Position numbers and translations under genes: made by a program
Part shown: one piece after another, positions 47,850 through 58,828 of the stretch
Position numbering within the stretch: the stretch's first letter is position 1
How the letters are laid out: the number at the start of each line of letters is the position of its first letter
NCBI GenBank assembly: GCA_025506515.1
Contig: CM046442.1
Span: forward strand, 9,236,596 to 9,300,595
DNA: 64,000 nucleotides
Reading direction: 5' to 3'
Source: Flaveria trinervia
Taxonomy: Eukaryota; Streptophyta; Magnoliopsida; Asterales; Asteraceae
Notes under the pieces: model-generated
Told to the model about the DNA's origin: nothing
Seen by the model: only the letters and a program-made list of their open reading frames with translations
The model's database searches: none

Positions 47850-48035
47850 TTAATCAGTATCTAAATCTACTAAGAGCACATAATCAAATAGCATGTGCAC
47901 ATAATACCGGTTAATATTAGGAAAACACATACTTGATGGCACGTAGCTACTCGGGCTGACATCCCTCCATTTGTCCAATTTTCAGTTTAAGTTTAGGTTT
48001 TAAAATTTTTATTTAACCCAATTCTCTTAAACTTT

Positions 48036-48048
48036 GGCTCTGATACCA
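48036..48048 (-). other. Primer-binding site of C3
   Basis: TGGTATCAGAGCC in minus sense, three bases from the LTR end at 48052. Confidence 0.93.
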
Positions 48049-48614
48049 ACTTGTAAGGTCCCTTTCCCGGGCACCTCACAGTTGGTCATACACAGCAGTT
48101 AAAACACTACACATTATAATTATATAAACTTTAAGCAGCGGAAATGATTTATCAAAAACCATTCATTTCATTTAAAGCACTGTTGTTAACCAATACATCA
48201 TCGTTAACAGTTTACAAAAGAATTGTTTTCCTGCATTACAAAACAATAGCGACATAAAATGCGAATGGATGTCAGTCTATCCCTGCCGAGTAGCTTCACC
48301 CTCGTGCCATCCTCAGTAATAATTATCTGTCAACTGAAAATGTATAAAAGTCAGCGTTGCTGAGTGAGCTCTAGTTTTAAAATTAATAAAAAACTTTCTG
48401 TATGTTGTATAGGAAAATACTTTTTTCTGTAAAATACAACTCTGTACTGTATATGCGAGCACGCATTAACTATATGAACATATAATGTTCATTCTCTTTA
48501 CTGTATGCCTTGTCTGTTCTGTAAATTTTTATCTTTATGTTTCACTTTCTGTATGGACCAATGAGTAATACCCCAACTATATGCGCGATGGAAAACGGGT
48601 GATGGGCCATCTAT

Positions 48615-48718
48615 ATCCCTCGAAAGGGTCAACTATATCCCCCGAAAGGGACAACTGTATCCCTCGAAAGGGTCAACTATATCCCCCGAAAGGGTCAACT
48701 GTATCCCTCGAAAGGGTT
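48615..48718 (-). repeat. 22-bp tandem cassette with TTCG hairpins, C3 5' LTR
   Basis: Five units, three CCCTCGAAAGGG and two CCCCCGAAAGGG, spaced by TCAACTATAT or TCAACTGTAT. Same as 41362-41460. Confidence 0.88.
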
Positions 48719-49147
48719 CTGTGTACTAGGCACAAGGCCAACCCAATCACCCAGGGCACGCTACAAAGGTCCTGCCAATCTCAATTGATTGACCATATGT
48801 GCATAGTAGGGTAGCTAACCCGCAGCACAGTTGAGCTAACGTCAACATGGTTGTGTACCTCGTGTAAGCTTGCAAGACTTGTTAACATTTTCAATGATGT
48901 TCCTCTTCTTTTCTTTATTGCTCTTTCACTTTATTATTACGATATACTTTACGTTACGATAATAACATACCACGTAAAGTCACATACTATAAGTAATAAT
49001 AATAATAATAGCAATAACAATAATAAGAAACAATCATAAGTAATCATATCATGCATAGAACATCATCATTAATAAGCCGTTAGTCAACCTCAGTCAAAAC
49101 TCTAAAGCACAGACTCCCAGAAAATTCTGTAAAAATTTCTAAGTGCT

Positions 49148-49555
49148 TAGGCGCATGGGAACTATTTGGGCGCGCATGAGCCCTGTTCGGGCGTTTCATC
49201 ACTATGTAGGCACTTCAGCCAACACTTAAACATTTTTCAATTTAGGCGCATAAACTATTCAGGCGCATGGGAACTATTTGTGCGCATGAAAACTTAGATG
49301 CATGGGTAATTCGGACGCATGGACACTTAGGTGTATAAGCCACTTAGGCGCATGGGCACTATTGGGGCGCATGGCCCTATACTTAGTCGTCCGGATAACA
49401 TTTCTAGGCGCATGGACCACTGTTTAGGCACATGGGCTGTACTTATACATTTCTAAGGTAATCTTAGGTGCATGGGCTACTATTTAGGCGCATGGATTAC
49501 ACTTAAATCTTTCTAAGGCAAATTCAAGCGCATGAGCCTTATCTAGGCGCATGAA
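49148..49555 (-). repeat. CATGCGCC array in the C3 5' LTR
   Basis: About 20 GGCGCATG-type units, partner of 41883-42310. Confidence 0.8.
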
Positions 49556-50192
49556 CCTTCTGTTCAACATGTTTCCAATATGTTTTCAACCCAATCATCA
49601 AATCCATCTGTTCTAAGCTTAATGTGGCTATTCTAAACATGAACAACCTATGAGCATTCAAGAATTAACATCCAATCACGCACATTACATACGGGTAAAC
49701 ATACAAAAGCTTTGAAAATCGTTTGAATACATTTTCAGCCCCAAGATGTTTGAAAACAAGTAAAAACTAGGGTCTAGAACTCACGTGATGCAACTTGGGT
49801 GTTTCTTCCTTTCTAACCCGCTTGCAATGAGTTCAAGCACCTAAAAACAACACCACACACACCCACACACGAGCACAAACACAACACATAAGCACATATG
49901 CAAATAACCGGGATAAAACCCGTCATAAACACTTAAAAACCACAAATTCTTACCTTGAATTCGTTCACTTCTTCTTCTTCTACAAACCAAGAGTTTTCCC
50001 TGCCCTCTCTCTCTAAAAACGAAGAAGATGTTGATGTGAAGTGAGGGTGGGCGGCCATGCCCACCTTTACAACAACTTTTTCAAAGTTTTGTCCTTTTGG
50101 ACACTTTTGGTCCCTCCACTTGGACCTTATAGCTTTTCTTTTCTTTTTTTTATTCTTCATTTCATGTCTTTTTTAAATAACCAGGTGTTACA

Positions 50193-50254
50193 TATTTTCC
50201 TTTCTTTCTTTTTATTCCTCATATCTTGTCTTTTAAAAATAACCGGGTGTTACA
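50193..50254 (-). mobile_element. 5' terminal piece of the C2 LTR
   Basis: It continues the C2 LTR after the C3 insertion: TATTTTCCTTTC..AACCGGGTGTTACA. It starts with the duplicated TATTT. Confidence 0.88.
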
Positions 50255-50350
50255 TGTTTCCGCTACAATATTTTCATAAGGCAAATGTAATTATATGTTT
50301 TATGTGTGAAGAGGATTCAACTGTAAGCGTCCCGGGAACGGGGCCTTATA
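50255..50350 (+). mobile_element. End of a C-type LTR in opposite orientation
   Basis: GTTTCCGCTACAATATTTTC..CTGTAAGCGTCCCGGG..GGGGCCTTATA is the inverted equivalent of 22414-22510, last bases CCTTATA instead of CCTTACA. C2 was apparently inserted into this older C-type LTR; the rest of it is not seen. Confidence 0.8.
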
Positions 50351-52444
50351 TTTTATTAAACCACAGGGACCATTTATACAATTTCTCAATTTGTTGAACA
50401 AAAACATAAATCAATTTTATGCTTATATCAATTAAAACTAAATCAAAGTTTCATGTTTTCATAAACAAAAACATAAAATAGTCAAACTGATGTTAAAAAA
50501 TCAAAATACCCTTTATATTGAAATCAAAATTAAATCCTTAAATCGTACGGACTACTTCTAGTGTTTGAATTGAGACTTTGCAGAATAGCTGTTGTGATTT
50601 AAAACTTGGGATGTTAATGATATTAACTAGATCAATAAATGCGTAAAAGGATCGGTGAGTTGAACTTGAAACATAACGTGATTTGGGGTAAATCGAAACC
50701 ATGATATGCTTGTAAATTGAGAAGGATATGAAATCGTTCATCTTCCATTTGAAAATCAATATCATGATTTGGGGGATTCAAAACCCTTAATTTTTCATTT
50801 TAGACCCTTGATTTGATAATATATATAAAATCGTTTCAGGATAGAAGACACGTATGGGGTTTCTTCTCCTTCGCATAGGACAAGTGAATTAGAAAACCCT
50901 TAATTACTTGTTTGAATAAGCAAGAATTCAACACATTTCAATACATAATTTTAGTTTAATACAACCTGTAAAAATTTATTATATTATTTGTTTGTTGTGA
51001 TAGAGTCAACTTGTTTTTGGTTGGGGAAAAACAGGCAGCTATATCTTGTAATTTTTTTAGAGTTTTATTTTGAAATCATCACAATGTCCTTTGTAATGAG
51101 TTTTTTTTCATAATAGGATTGGTAGAAAAATAATATAACAAAATATGTTTTAAAAATGTTTACCAAAATAGTTTTTTTATTAAAAGGTTTAATTTTCTTA
51201 TTCATAATTTGATTGGATAAAAGTAGGTCTGTTTTTACTAATGTCATTTAAGTAAAATTAAAAGATAAAGTTTCAATAAAACAAAAACCAATTTAGCATC
51301 TCTCATGATTTTGAAAAAAAATGATTTATAATTTTTTTTACGAAGGTTTTTTTTCAATAACGTTTTCTCATATAAAAGTATTAAGACTCTTCCATCGGTA
51401 CTTTTTAACGTATATTTATAGAATATTTGTTCTTATATGTAAAAGATCTTTTTTATGAAACTAAATGGTTTATGTAATTTTTTTTAAAATAACGATATAT
51501 ATTAGATAATTATTTTAAGCATAAATTTATATATATAATAATCTTTATATAAGTATATACATAAAATATAAAAATAAACATCATATACATACAACATTAG
51601 TTTCACCTTGCGAGTTGGCTCGATCTCGACATATGAAGTTCGGGCTCAAAACTAATTATTAAATGTGTTGTAAAGTAAGTTCGAGCTTATTTAAGCTAAA
51701 CTTAGTTAGATTTTTTAGCGAGTCGGTCTCTACTGGCTCAAGAGATAGCGTGACTCGCTTCTCCCCTAGCAACATACATGTTATCGGTAACTGAGGATTA
51801 CATTTATAATTTGTAAAATAAAATAAAAATAAACTATTAACTTTTTTCGTTTCGTCATGATATTTATATAAAACATTTTAAAAGAATGCATTTTTTGTTA
51901 AAAATAGTTTTTCTTATTATATCTTTTAAGCTACTTAAAAATATTTTCAAATAATACATATTGTTAAAAGAATAAAAAACAAATATGCCTACCTGTTTGT
52001 GAAATTGAAACAAAATTATAGTGAAAAAAATCAACTTTTTTTATGTAAAAATATGATTTAAAATTAAGTCTGAGTGAATTAAAATAAACCAAAATGTTTT
52101 AGAAAAATTTTTTGTTATTAATTACGACATATTAACCAAATGGTTTTATAATTTTATTAACATTTGTACTTAACTATTTTTAAATAATATTATTCTAACA
52201 GTGAATTAAATTTAATCAATAACATTATATTGAGAAAAACACTTTTTTAAACACCTATTATGGTAAATAAATATTCTATGCACTATTTAAGAAAAAACTC
52301 ACTTTGTAATTATAGTAATAATTAATTTTATTTAAATAAATAGTGACTAATAATAAAGATAGATATATTTTTAAGCGGAAAATCAAAATAATAAAGGCCT
52401 AAGAAAACGGCACGTTGCACTAAAGATATTGTTTTATTAGTAAG

Positions 52445-52446
<2 letters not shown>

Positions 52447-52494
<48 letters not shown>

Positions 52495-52508
52495 TGTGTG
52501 TGTTTATA
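52447..52508 (+). repeat. (TA)n(TG)n microsatellite
   Basis: TATATATATATATG then TGTGTGTG, ending TTTATATATAGGGAAGGG, where the next insertion starts. Confidence 0.92.
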
Positions 52509-52509
52509 T

Positions 52510-53010
52510 ATAGGGAAGGGTTCAAGAGAACTATATTTTAAAAGAAAAACAAGAAAATCATTTTGTAGCCATTGATTTATTTGATCTATGGTTGATATTG
52601 ATTGATGGTATTTTTGTAATTAAGCTAATAACTTTAAGTATTTAATAAAGTTTTATGGGTGATATGGGAAGAGAAAAACATTAATATGGAAACGGTTATG
52701 TTTGATTAAATAAATTTCCAAAATTTCTCTCATTTATCTCTAATTATGGTCAAATAAATATATCATTAATGTTTATATATATGTAACAATCATAAAATAT
52801 CATAACAGAACAAGAATTTTGATTGAAATAACTATAAATAACATTGCATTACGTATATGGGGTACTTTGTTACGTATACGGAATATTCTTTACGTATATG
52901 GAACAATGTATTACATGTATGAAAGATTATGTTACGTATACGTAAACATTTTCTGACCATCAAAATTACGCTAATAAATTAAATAAAAGATATTCAATCT
53001 TTATTGTATA
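52510..53010. mobile_element. Candidate microsatellite-abutting non-autonomous element
   Basis: Start GGGAAGGGTTCAAGAGAAC right after a TA/TG microsatellite, then GTAGCCATTGATTTATTTGATC, then TACGTATA palindromes. Similar starts at 31698, 57122 and (inverted) 62750. The right end cannot be fixed. Confidence 0.4.
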
Positions 53011-54859
53011 AGTTACCAATATGTAACTCAAGTTCATACAAGTTACATATACATAACTCATACTAGTAACGTATACATAACATTTAGTTATACACACATA
53101 TATATAAGTATAGGTAAGTATACGTAAGCCATCATTTTGTATCTTCTTGTTGTCATTGTTGTTCTCCTCTTTGTGATACATGTGCTCCATACTTTTGGTT
53201 ATTAAGTTGCCTAATCCCAAGTTACATATATATAACCCAACTTACATAGAAAGTCTTCATCATCTTCCAAGGTACGTATATGTAACCCCGACTGACGTAA
53301 TTAGATATTCATATATCTTCCTTCTGATTTTATTTATGAAATTAAATCTAAATAAAATAACCCATGAAATCATTTTTCTAAGTTTTCTTGAATGTGAAAA
53401 ATCTAAGCCAAATTAAAAATCCATGAAATCAAATAGATGAAATCAACAATAAACCTTATCAAAGAAGCAAATTAGAATAAAATCAAAAACTAATTCAAAC
53501 AAATGCTTCGAACAATGCTTCAATTAGGTATACGTGTAACTATAATACATAACTAATACAAAAAAATAAATTAAACTTATAAATGTATACGTATGTAAAT
53601 GTGAGTTCGTATGTGTAAGCTTATGTAATTTACGTAAGTATAACAAACAAGTAGATATTTACATATATGTAAGTTTATTATACATACATAACAATAAAAA
53701 AAACTAGAACTTAAATTGAAAAAAAAATCTAAGTCACATATATTTAACAAATAAAATGAGTAAACAAATAAATCGATGTTTCTACGCAAAAAGATGAATA
53801 AAATCAATGTTTACCAACATTAAAAAGAAATAAATAAACAAACAAATTAAACAATTGTGGATTTCATGACCTGCTTGATGTCCTTTGGTTTAAAAATCGA
53901 ATTAAATAAATAACCAATTAAGAATTTCATATATGTAAGAATTTCATATATGTAAGAATTTCATATATGCAAGAATGTATTAGTTAAAGTTAGAAATTAA
54001 ACAAAAAAAATCCAATAGCTACGTTGAACGACATGAAATGACTAATATTTAGTTATATAGAAACACCATTACGGGTGATGATCTAATAAACAACTTGGAG
54101 GCGTTCCATTAACCGATTTTAAGTTGGGATAACATACTTTTTTTTTCTAATTTTCTTTTCATTGATCATTCATATAAGAATATAGAGATATGATGTTAAT
54201 CTACCAACTTGTAACACTCTGAATTTCTATTTAAACGAAAAAAAAAAGAAAAGTAAATAGAAAGAATAGAAATTTTGCACAAATAGAGGAGGAAAAAGTG
54301 TAAAAAGTACAAACCTTATTACTTTAAGGTTTAAGAAGGCATGGTTGCCCATTTCTTCTTCATCTTCTTCAATCGGCTGAAAAGAGAAAGAAGAGAGAGA
54401 AGCCCCGGTTCTAGAGAGAGAAAGTGGAAGAAGCAGCCTCAAATGTAAGTCTTCTTGATGTTTGTTCAGTTTAAACCAAATTCACAACCTCTTGACCGAG
54501 ATTCTTGATGATTTAGAGTTGTTCTCAAGAACTTGGAGTTTAATCTGCTGGTAGAAGTGACTAGCACGAAGACCTGCTTCAAGGTGAGTTTCTAGAACCC
54601 CTCTTTTACTGATTTCCAACTGATTTGGGGCTATTATGCATACTAAGTAAACATTTTGAAAGAAACTGTGAGTTTACAGCCTTATGTTCGAAATGATGTA
54701 TGTATGTATGTATGTTATAGTGTTGATTATGGGTTAGTGATGATGATTAGCATGCTTAGAGGGCTTTAGTATGTTAGATCTGTGCTTGGGTATGATTAGA
54801 ATGGCAATCGGGTGAAATGGTAGCATAGAAAATATTTCAGAATGTTTTGATGAACATGA

Positions 54860-55262
54860 ACAGTGGTTCATGCGCCCAAACAGTGGCCCATGCGTCCAGC
54901 ATGAGTGGCCAGACGCCTAAGTTTTGGTCATGCGCCCAAGAGTGGGTCATGCGCCTAAACAGTGGCCCATATGCCCAGCATGTTGGCCATGCGTCTAAGT
55001 GTTGGCCATGCGCCCAAGGGTTGGCCATGCGCCTAAACAGTGGCCCATGCGCCTAAGTGTTGGCCATGCGCCCAAGTGTTGGTCATGCGCCCAGGTGTTG
55101 GCCATGTGCCTAAATAGTGCCCATGCGCCCAAGTGATTGAAACGGCTAAGTATTGGTGATGCGCCTGAACAGGGCAGAAGCGCCCAAATAGTGCCTATGC
55201 GCCCAGACTGTTTTACACTTAGAATTTTTATGCTCATGCGCCTGGAAGGTCCCATACGCCCA
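54860..55262 (+). repeat. CATGCGCC array in the E LTR
   Basis: About 20 units such as GTGGCCCATGCGCCTAAACA and GTTGGCCATGCGCCCAAGT. Same unit type and LTR-sense orientation as in the C family. Confidence 0.85.
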
Positions 55263-55679
55263 ATTTGGACTTGAGGTTTCTAAGTGGGTTTTAAGGGGTA
55301 AAATGGGGAGATAGGCCTGGTTATGATGTGATGGCTTATGTTTGATGTGTGTTATGTATGTATGATGTTGCTTGTATGGTGATGGTGTATGTTTATGATT
55401 ATGTGTGTGTTCCTTATTATGTGTGTATGTCTTCCCTTGGCTTTGCGTTGAACGTTACTAAATGTAATGAAAGTATTATGTAACGTAAAGTGGAAGATAA
55501 TGAAAAGAGAAACATAATGATAGAATGAATGCATTAATAAAAGAGAAGTATAGAAAGGCTTGCAAGCAATATGTACAGAGGTGCATGGCTCTAAATGCCT
55601 TAGGCTCTGCTACGTGAGGTTCAGCAAATCCTAAAGTGTGCACGCAAGGGTTCCAGTCTTTATGACTGACCTTCAGTGG

Positions 55680-55975
55680 TGTTACCCATTTCAATGGGGG
55701 TGTTACTCATTTCGGTGGGGGTGTTACCCATTTCAATGGGGGTGTTACCCATTTCGGTGGGGGTGTTACCTATTTGATGGGGGTGTTACCCATTTCGATG
55801 GGGGTGTTACCCATTTCGGTGGGGGTGTTAGCCATTTCGATGAGGGTGTTACCCATTTCGATGGGGGTGCTACCTATTTCGATGGGGGTGCTACCCATTT
55901 CGGTGGGGGTGTTACCCATTTCGGTGGGGGTGTTACCCATTTCGATGGGGGTGTTGTTACCCACAATGCTGGGGT
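55680..55975 (+). repeat. 21-bp tandem cassette with TTCG hairpins in the E LTR
   Basis: Thirteen units of GTTACCCATTTCGATGGGGG and one diverged unit. Each can fold as CCCAT-TTCG-ATGGG. Variants CTCAT, CCTAT and GTGGG keep pairing through U-G wobbles in the plus (LTR-sense) strand. Confidence 0.92.
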
Positions 55976-56865
55976 GAAATATATGATGGTTACCCGAATT
56001 ATGTATAACTTCAGGGGTGTGGCATAAAGCCAAGCATAGATATGAGGTAAGCGACTCTGTGTCGCAACACACTTGACAAAGGTCTTTGTCCATGAGACGA
56101 GATAATGAGGTGAGCGACTTTGTGTTGCAACAGACTCAGTTAGAGTTCAATTCCTGTGATCGACTCATATGGGATCTTCGTCGCGTATCCCGGTGCTGTG
56201 TTAGTCTTCGGACATGAGTTGGGGGTTTGTGAGCAGGCCCCGGCACAGCATCAACTTTCGAGCATGAGTCGGGGATATTGCACGAGACAAGATTCGAGTA
56301 ATAAAGAGTAATGAACGAAGATAGTGATGAAAAGAGCGAATGTTAATGAATTATCGTAGTAAAGTACTGAATAGGATCCTTGTCATTCGACCTCCGTAAT
56401 CGTGGCTGAGTGCCACGAAGAGGGTAAAGTTTGACCGGATCTAGAAAGAGAAGTGAACGATAATGTAATACGTTGAATGAACGAAGTTAATGAACGTAAT
56501 GACGAAGATAATAATGATATTATCTGTATGTACGTATGATGCATGATCACAAACGGTTGTAAAGTATAGTATGATTTGAAATAAAGTAAAGAAAGCGTCA
56601 CTGACTTTTGTATGCATGATAGTTGGCAGGTATATGTTGATGCTGAGGAGCTGCAAGCATGGATGCATAAGCTACTTGGAGCATTTTGAGGCTGGCATCC
56701 GTATTTTGACATGTCTTGTATTTTGAGATGAAAACAAATGTTGTAAATGACATGTTTTAGTTATTAATGAAAGATTTAAATTCCGCTGCAAAATATACGT
56801 ACGTTTTAAAATGTTTTAAGTGCAATGAATGACCAACTGTGAGGTGCCCGAAATGGAGCCTTACA

Positions 56866-57039
56866 CAACTTGAAAGAGAGAGATAAGATAATCAAATGAA
56901 TTAATTAAAACTTACCTAAGATGAAAATTTACTCAAATACCCTTTTGACAATTAAAAAATAAATAAATTATAATTACGTGATTAGTGGAGATTAGTTTTT
57001 TTGGTTTTTTTTAAAGTATGATTTTTATTTGATCACTCT

Positions 57040-57099
<60 letters not shown>

Positions 57100-58471
57100 A
57101 TATATATAATATATATATGTGTGTGTGGGCTTTCAAATAAAAACCATATTTTTATAAAAAACCAAAGAACCATTATCATCCAATCAAATTTATTATTTTG
57201 TTTTCTATATATTAATCAAAATTAATACTTAATAAGGATACTATGGTAATTAGACAAATTAAATATCCACAACATGGGTTGCAAGAAACCGTTCCGGGTT
57301 TAGTGCGTTTATCACAGAATGCGAGATATCATCATTTTATATTTATTTTTGAATTCAATTCAACAATTATATTTCCTCTCATGATTTGTGATATCAAGAA
57401 CATCAATTCACTTTATCAATTTTGAATACCACCTTATTTTTTTATCCCGATATGTGACGTCAAATTTTTAGAAAGTCAAGGAAGAAGCTTTGAATTTGCA
57501 GACTACACTACATGAAATAGATGTTTTGAATTCAAATGAACATGTTTTGAATAGCAGGGAGCATTTTATGAGATCTACGGAGGATGTTATTTATCTAAAG
57601 TTATCATCCAATACTATGGATGAATTGTATAGTCAACGGAGAGTGGAATATGTAAGGTTGTTACAATTAAATGTATTGACGTTGATTCCATAGAAAATAC
57701 AAGAAGGGCAAATACATAATGGTCGAGAGTTGAGACTATTCAAGTTTATGTGAGGAATTATTGATTTGGAATAAAATTGGTTAGTGTTTATTGTACTTTA
57801 TTAGTATTGATATATGGTTTTTTAAACCTTGATTCAATGTTCCAACTATTTTCATGAGTAATGTTGGAACTGTGATCCATGAGATTGTTTAACCAATATA
57901 TATTGATGTTACAAAATATTTCCAGTAATAATGTTGATGAAATAGAAAATTACATACTATTAGTTAACTTCTATAGTGATTAGTTGGTGTTTGAGATTGC
58001 ACGTTTAAAAAGATTATGCTTATGTTTATAAGCAAAAGCAAATAATCAACTTAGTAAAAAGATTATCACCATGAAGATACATTTGTACTTTGAATCCACC
58101 AGAAATAATTAGCTTAAAATATGAAATATCATTCTGTTCTCAAAAACAATTTTAGCCTAGATTAAGAAGATAAGTTCTTCAAAATATCCAAAGTTCTTAC
58201 ATACGGTATTGTATTTGTACATGCTTTACCCAAACTTCATATTTGTGATTAGTTTATGGTTCAAATTCAAGAAAGTAGGCATTTTGTTTTTCAAGAATTT
58301 GTTGTCAATGAATATTCTTATTTAATAATGTTCGAAAAGGATTCGATGCATTATTGTATATAAATTCTTATAGGAGTTGATGTATATATATGGAATAGAT
58401 GCATTGATGCATATATGAAATATTTTGATTATCAAAGAGAAGTATAGTTCCTGGATGATTTTAATCACTAA
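56866..58471. other. AT-rich intergenic DNA
   Basis: It holds an (AT)n microsatellite at 57045-57120 followed by TGTGTGTGGGCTTTCAAATAA, the start style of the microsatellite-abutting family. Open frames at 57243-57425 and 57490-57693 have no family signature that I recognise. Confidence 0.5.
57045..57125 (+). repeat. (AT)n microsatellite
   Basis: Almost uninterrupted AT dinucleotides ending in GTGTGTGTG. Confidence 0.93.
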
Positions 58472-58828
58472 GAGGCTGTTTGATTGTGCTGACCCAGTAT
58501 GAGCTGACTGAGTCAGAAGCTGACCCAGTCAGAAGATCTAACTGAGTCATACATCTGACTGAAACTTGAGTGTTTGATTATGTATCTGACTGACTCTGCT
58601 GACTGAAACTTGGGTGTTTGATTATATATCTGACTGACTCTGCTGACTGAAACTTGCCTTTGTATTTTAACTTGTGTTGTGTAATCAATAGAATTAACGA
58701 ACTTTCAAAAGAACATAATAGCTTAAAATTCAAAATGTCATACAAAATACAAGTTAACATAAATTACACATAATCCGAATAAAACACACCGAATTTCAAA
58801 CATATTGCAAGAGTTTGCATACAAATCA

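Larger units (their letters stand above)
40795..50192 (-). mobile_element. Full-length C element (C3), Ty3/gypsy chromovirus
   Basis: 9398 bp with two LTRs (40795-42947 and 48052-50192), a primer-binding site, a polypurine tract and the 5-bp duplication TATTT at 40790-40794 and 50193-50197. It is inserted in the 5' LTR of C2 and is therefore younger than C2. It has all domains in the order Gag, PR, RT, RH, IN, but with frameshifts and stops. It contains a Harbinger MITE at 47662-47849. Confidence 0.95.
48052..50192 (-). mobile_element. 5' LTR of C3
   Basis: 2141 bp, paired with 40795-42947. Splice-like signals in minus sense: donor CAAGGTAAG (G at 49953), acceptor TTTTTAG (49841), donor CACGTGAGTTC (49784), and acceptor CTGACTTTTATA..TTTTCAG (48334). 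It ends CAGGTGTTACA in minus-strand inverted form, with one change (CCAGG for CCGGG). Confidence 0.93.
50351..54209. other. AT-rich intergenic DNA
   Basis: No gene recognised. Near 51607-51760 is a TCG-containing stretch (GAGTTGGCTCGATCTCG, GTTCGAGCTTATTTAAGC) of a style common in plant DNA transposon remnants. 52447-52510 is a TA/TG microsatellite, followed by a GGGAAGGGTTC-type insertion. 52850-53660 holds many TACGTATA-type palindromes. Confidence 0.55.
54210..56865 (+). mobile_element. Solo LTR, family E
   Basis: 2656 bp, TGTAACACTCTGAATTTC to GGAGCCTTACA, with target duplication CAACT at 54205-54209 and 56866-56870. In order: a donor-like AAATGTAAGTC (54441), TCTGCTGGTAG (54545-54554), AAGGTGAGTTTCTAG (54582), the CATGCGCC array, the conserved TAACGTAAAGTGGAAG block (55481), a 21-bp cassette, and the second module CACTGACTTTTGTATG..GTTGGCAGG (56599-56630). 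No internal domain. Confidence 0.92.

Noticed and set aside
51600..51770. TCGAGC-rich stretch as a DNA transposon end
   Set aside because: Style is suggestive, but I found neither a second terminal repeat nor a target duplication.
54837..55255. Repeated RRMGT/AHG-like peptides in LTR arrays (also 23391, 39633, 42037)
   Set aside because: These come from the CATGCG arrays and are not conserved as proteins; variation falls in all codon positions.
55638..56093. Frames coding repeated WGCYPFQ / MGVLPIS / EMGNTP units
   Set aside because: Translations of the 21-bp LTR cassette, whose length is a multiple of three so all phases stay open.
57243..57693. Two small plus-strand frames, the second with a coiled-coil-like Leu/Glu/Asn content
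   Set aside because: No recognised domain, start context or neighbours; kept only as part of the intergenic description.
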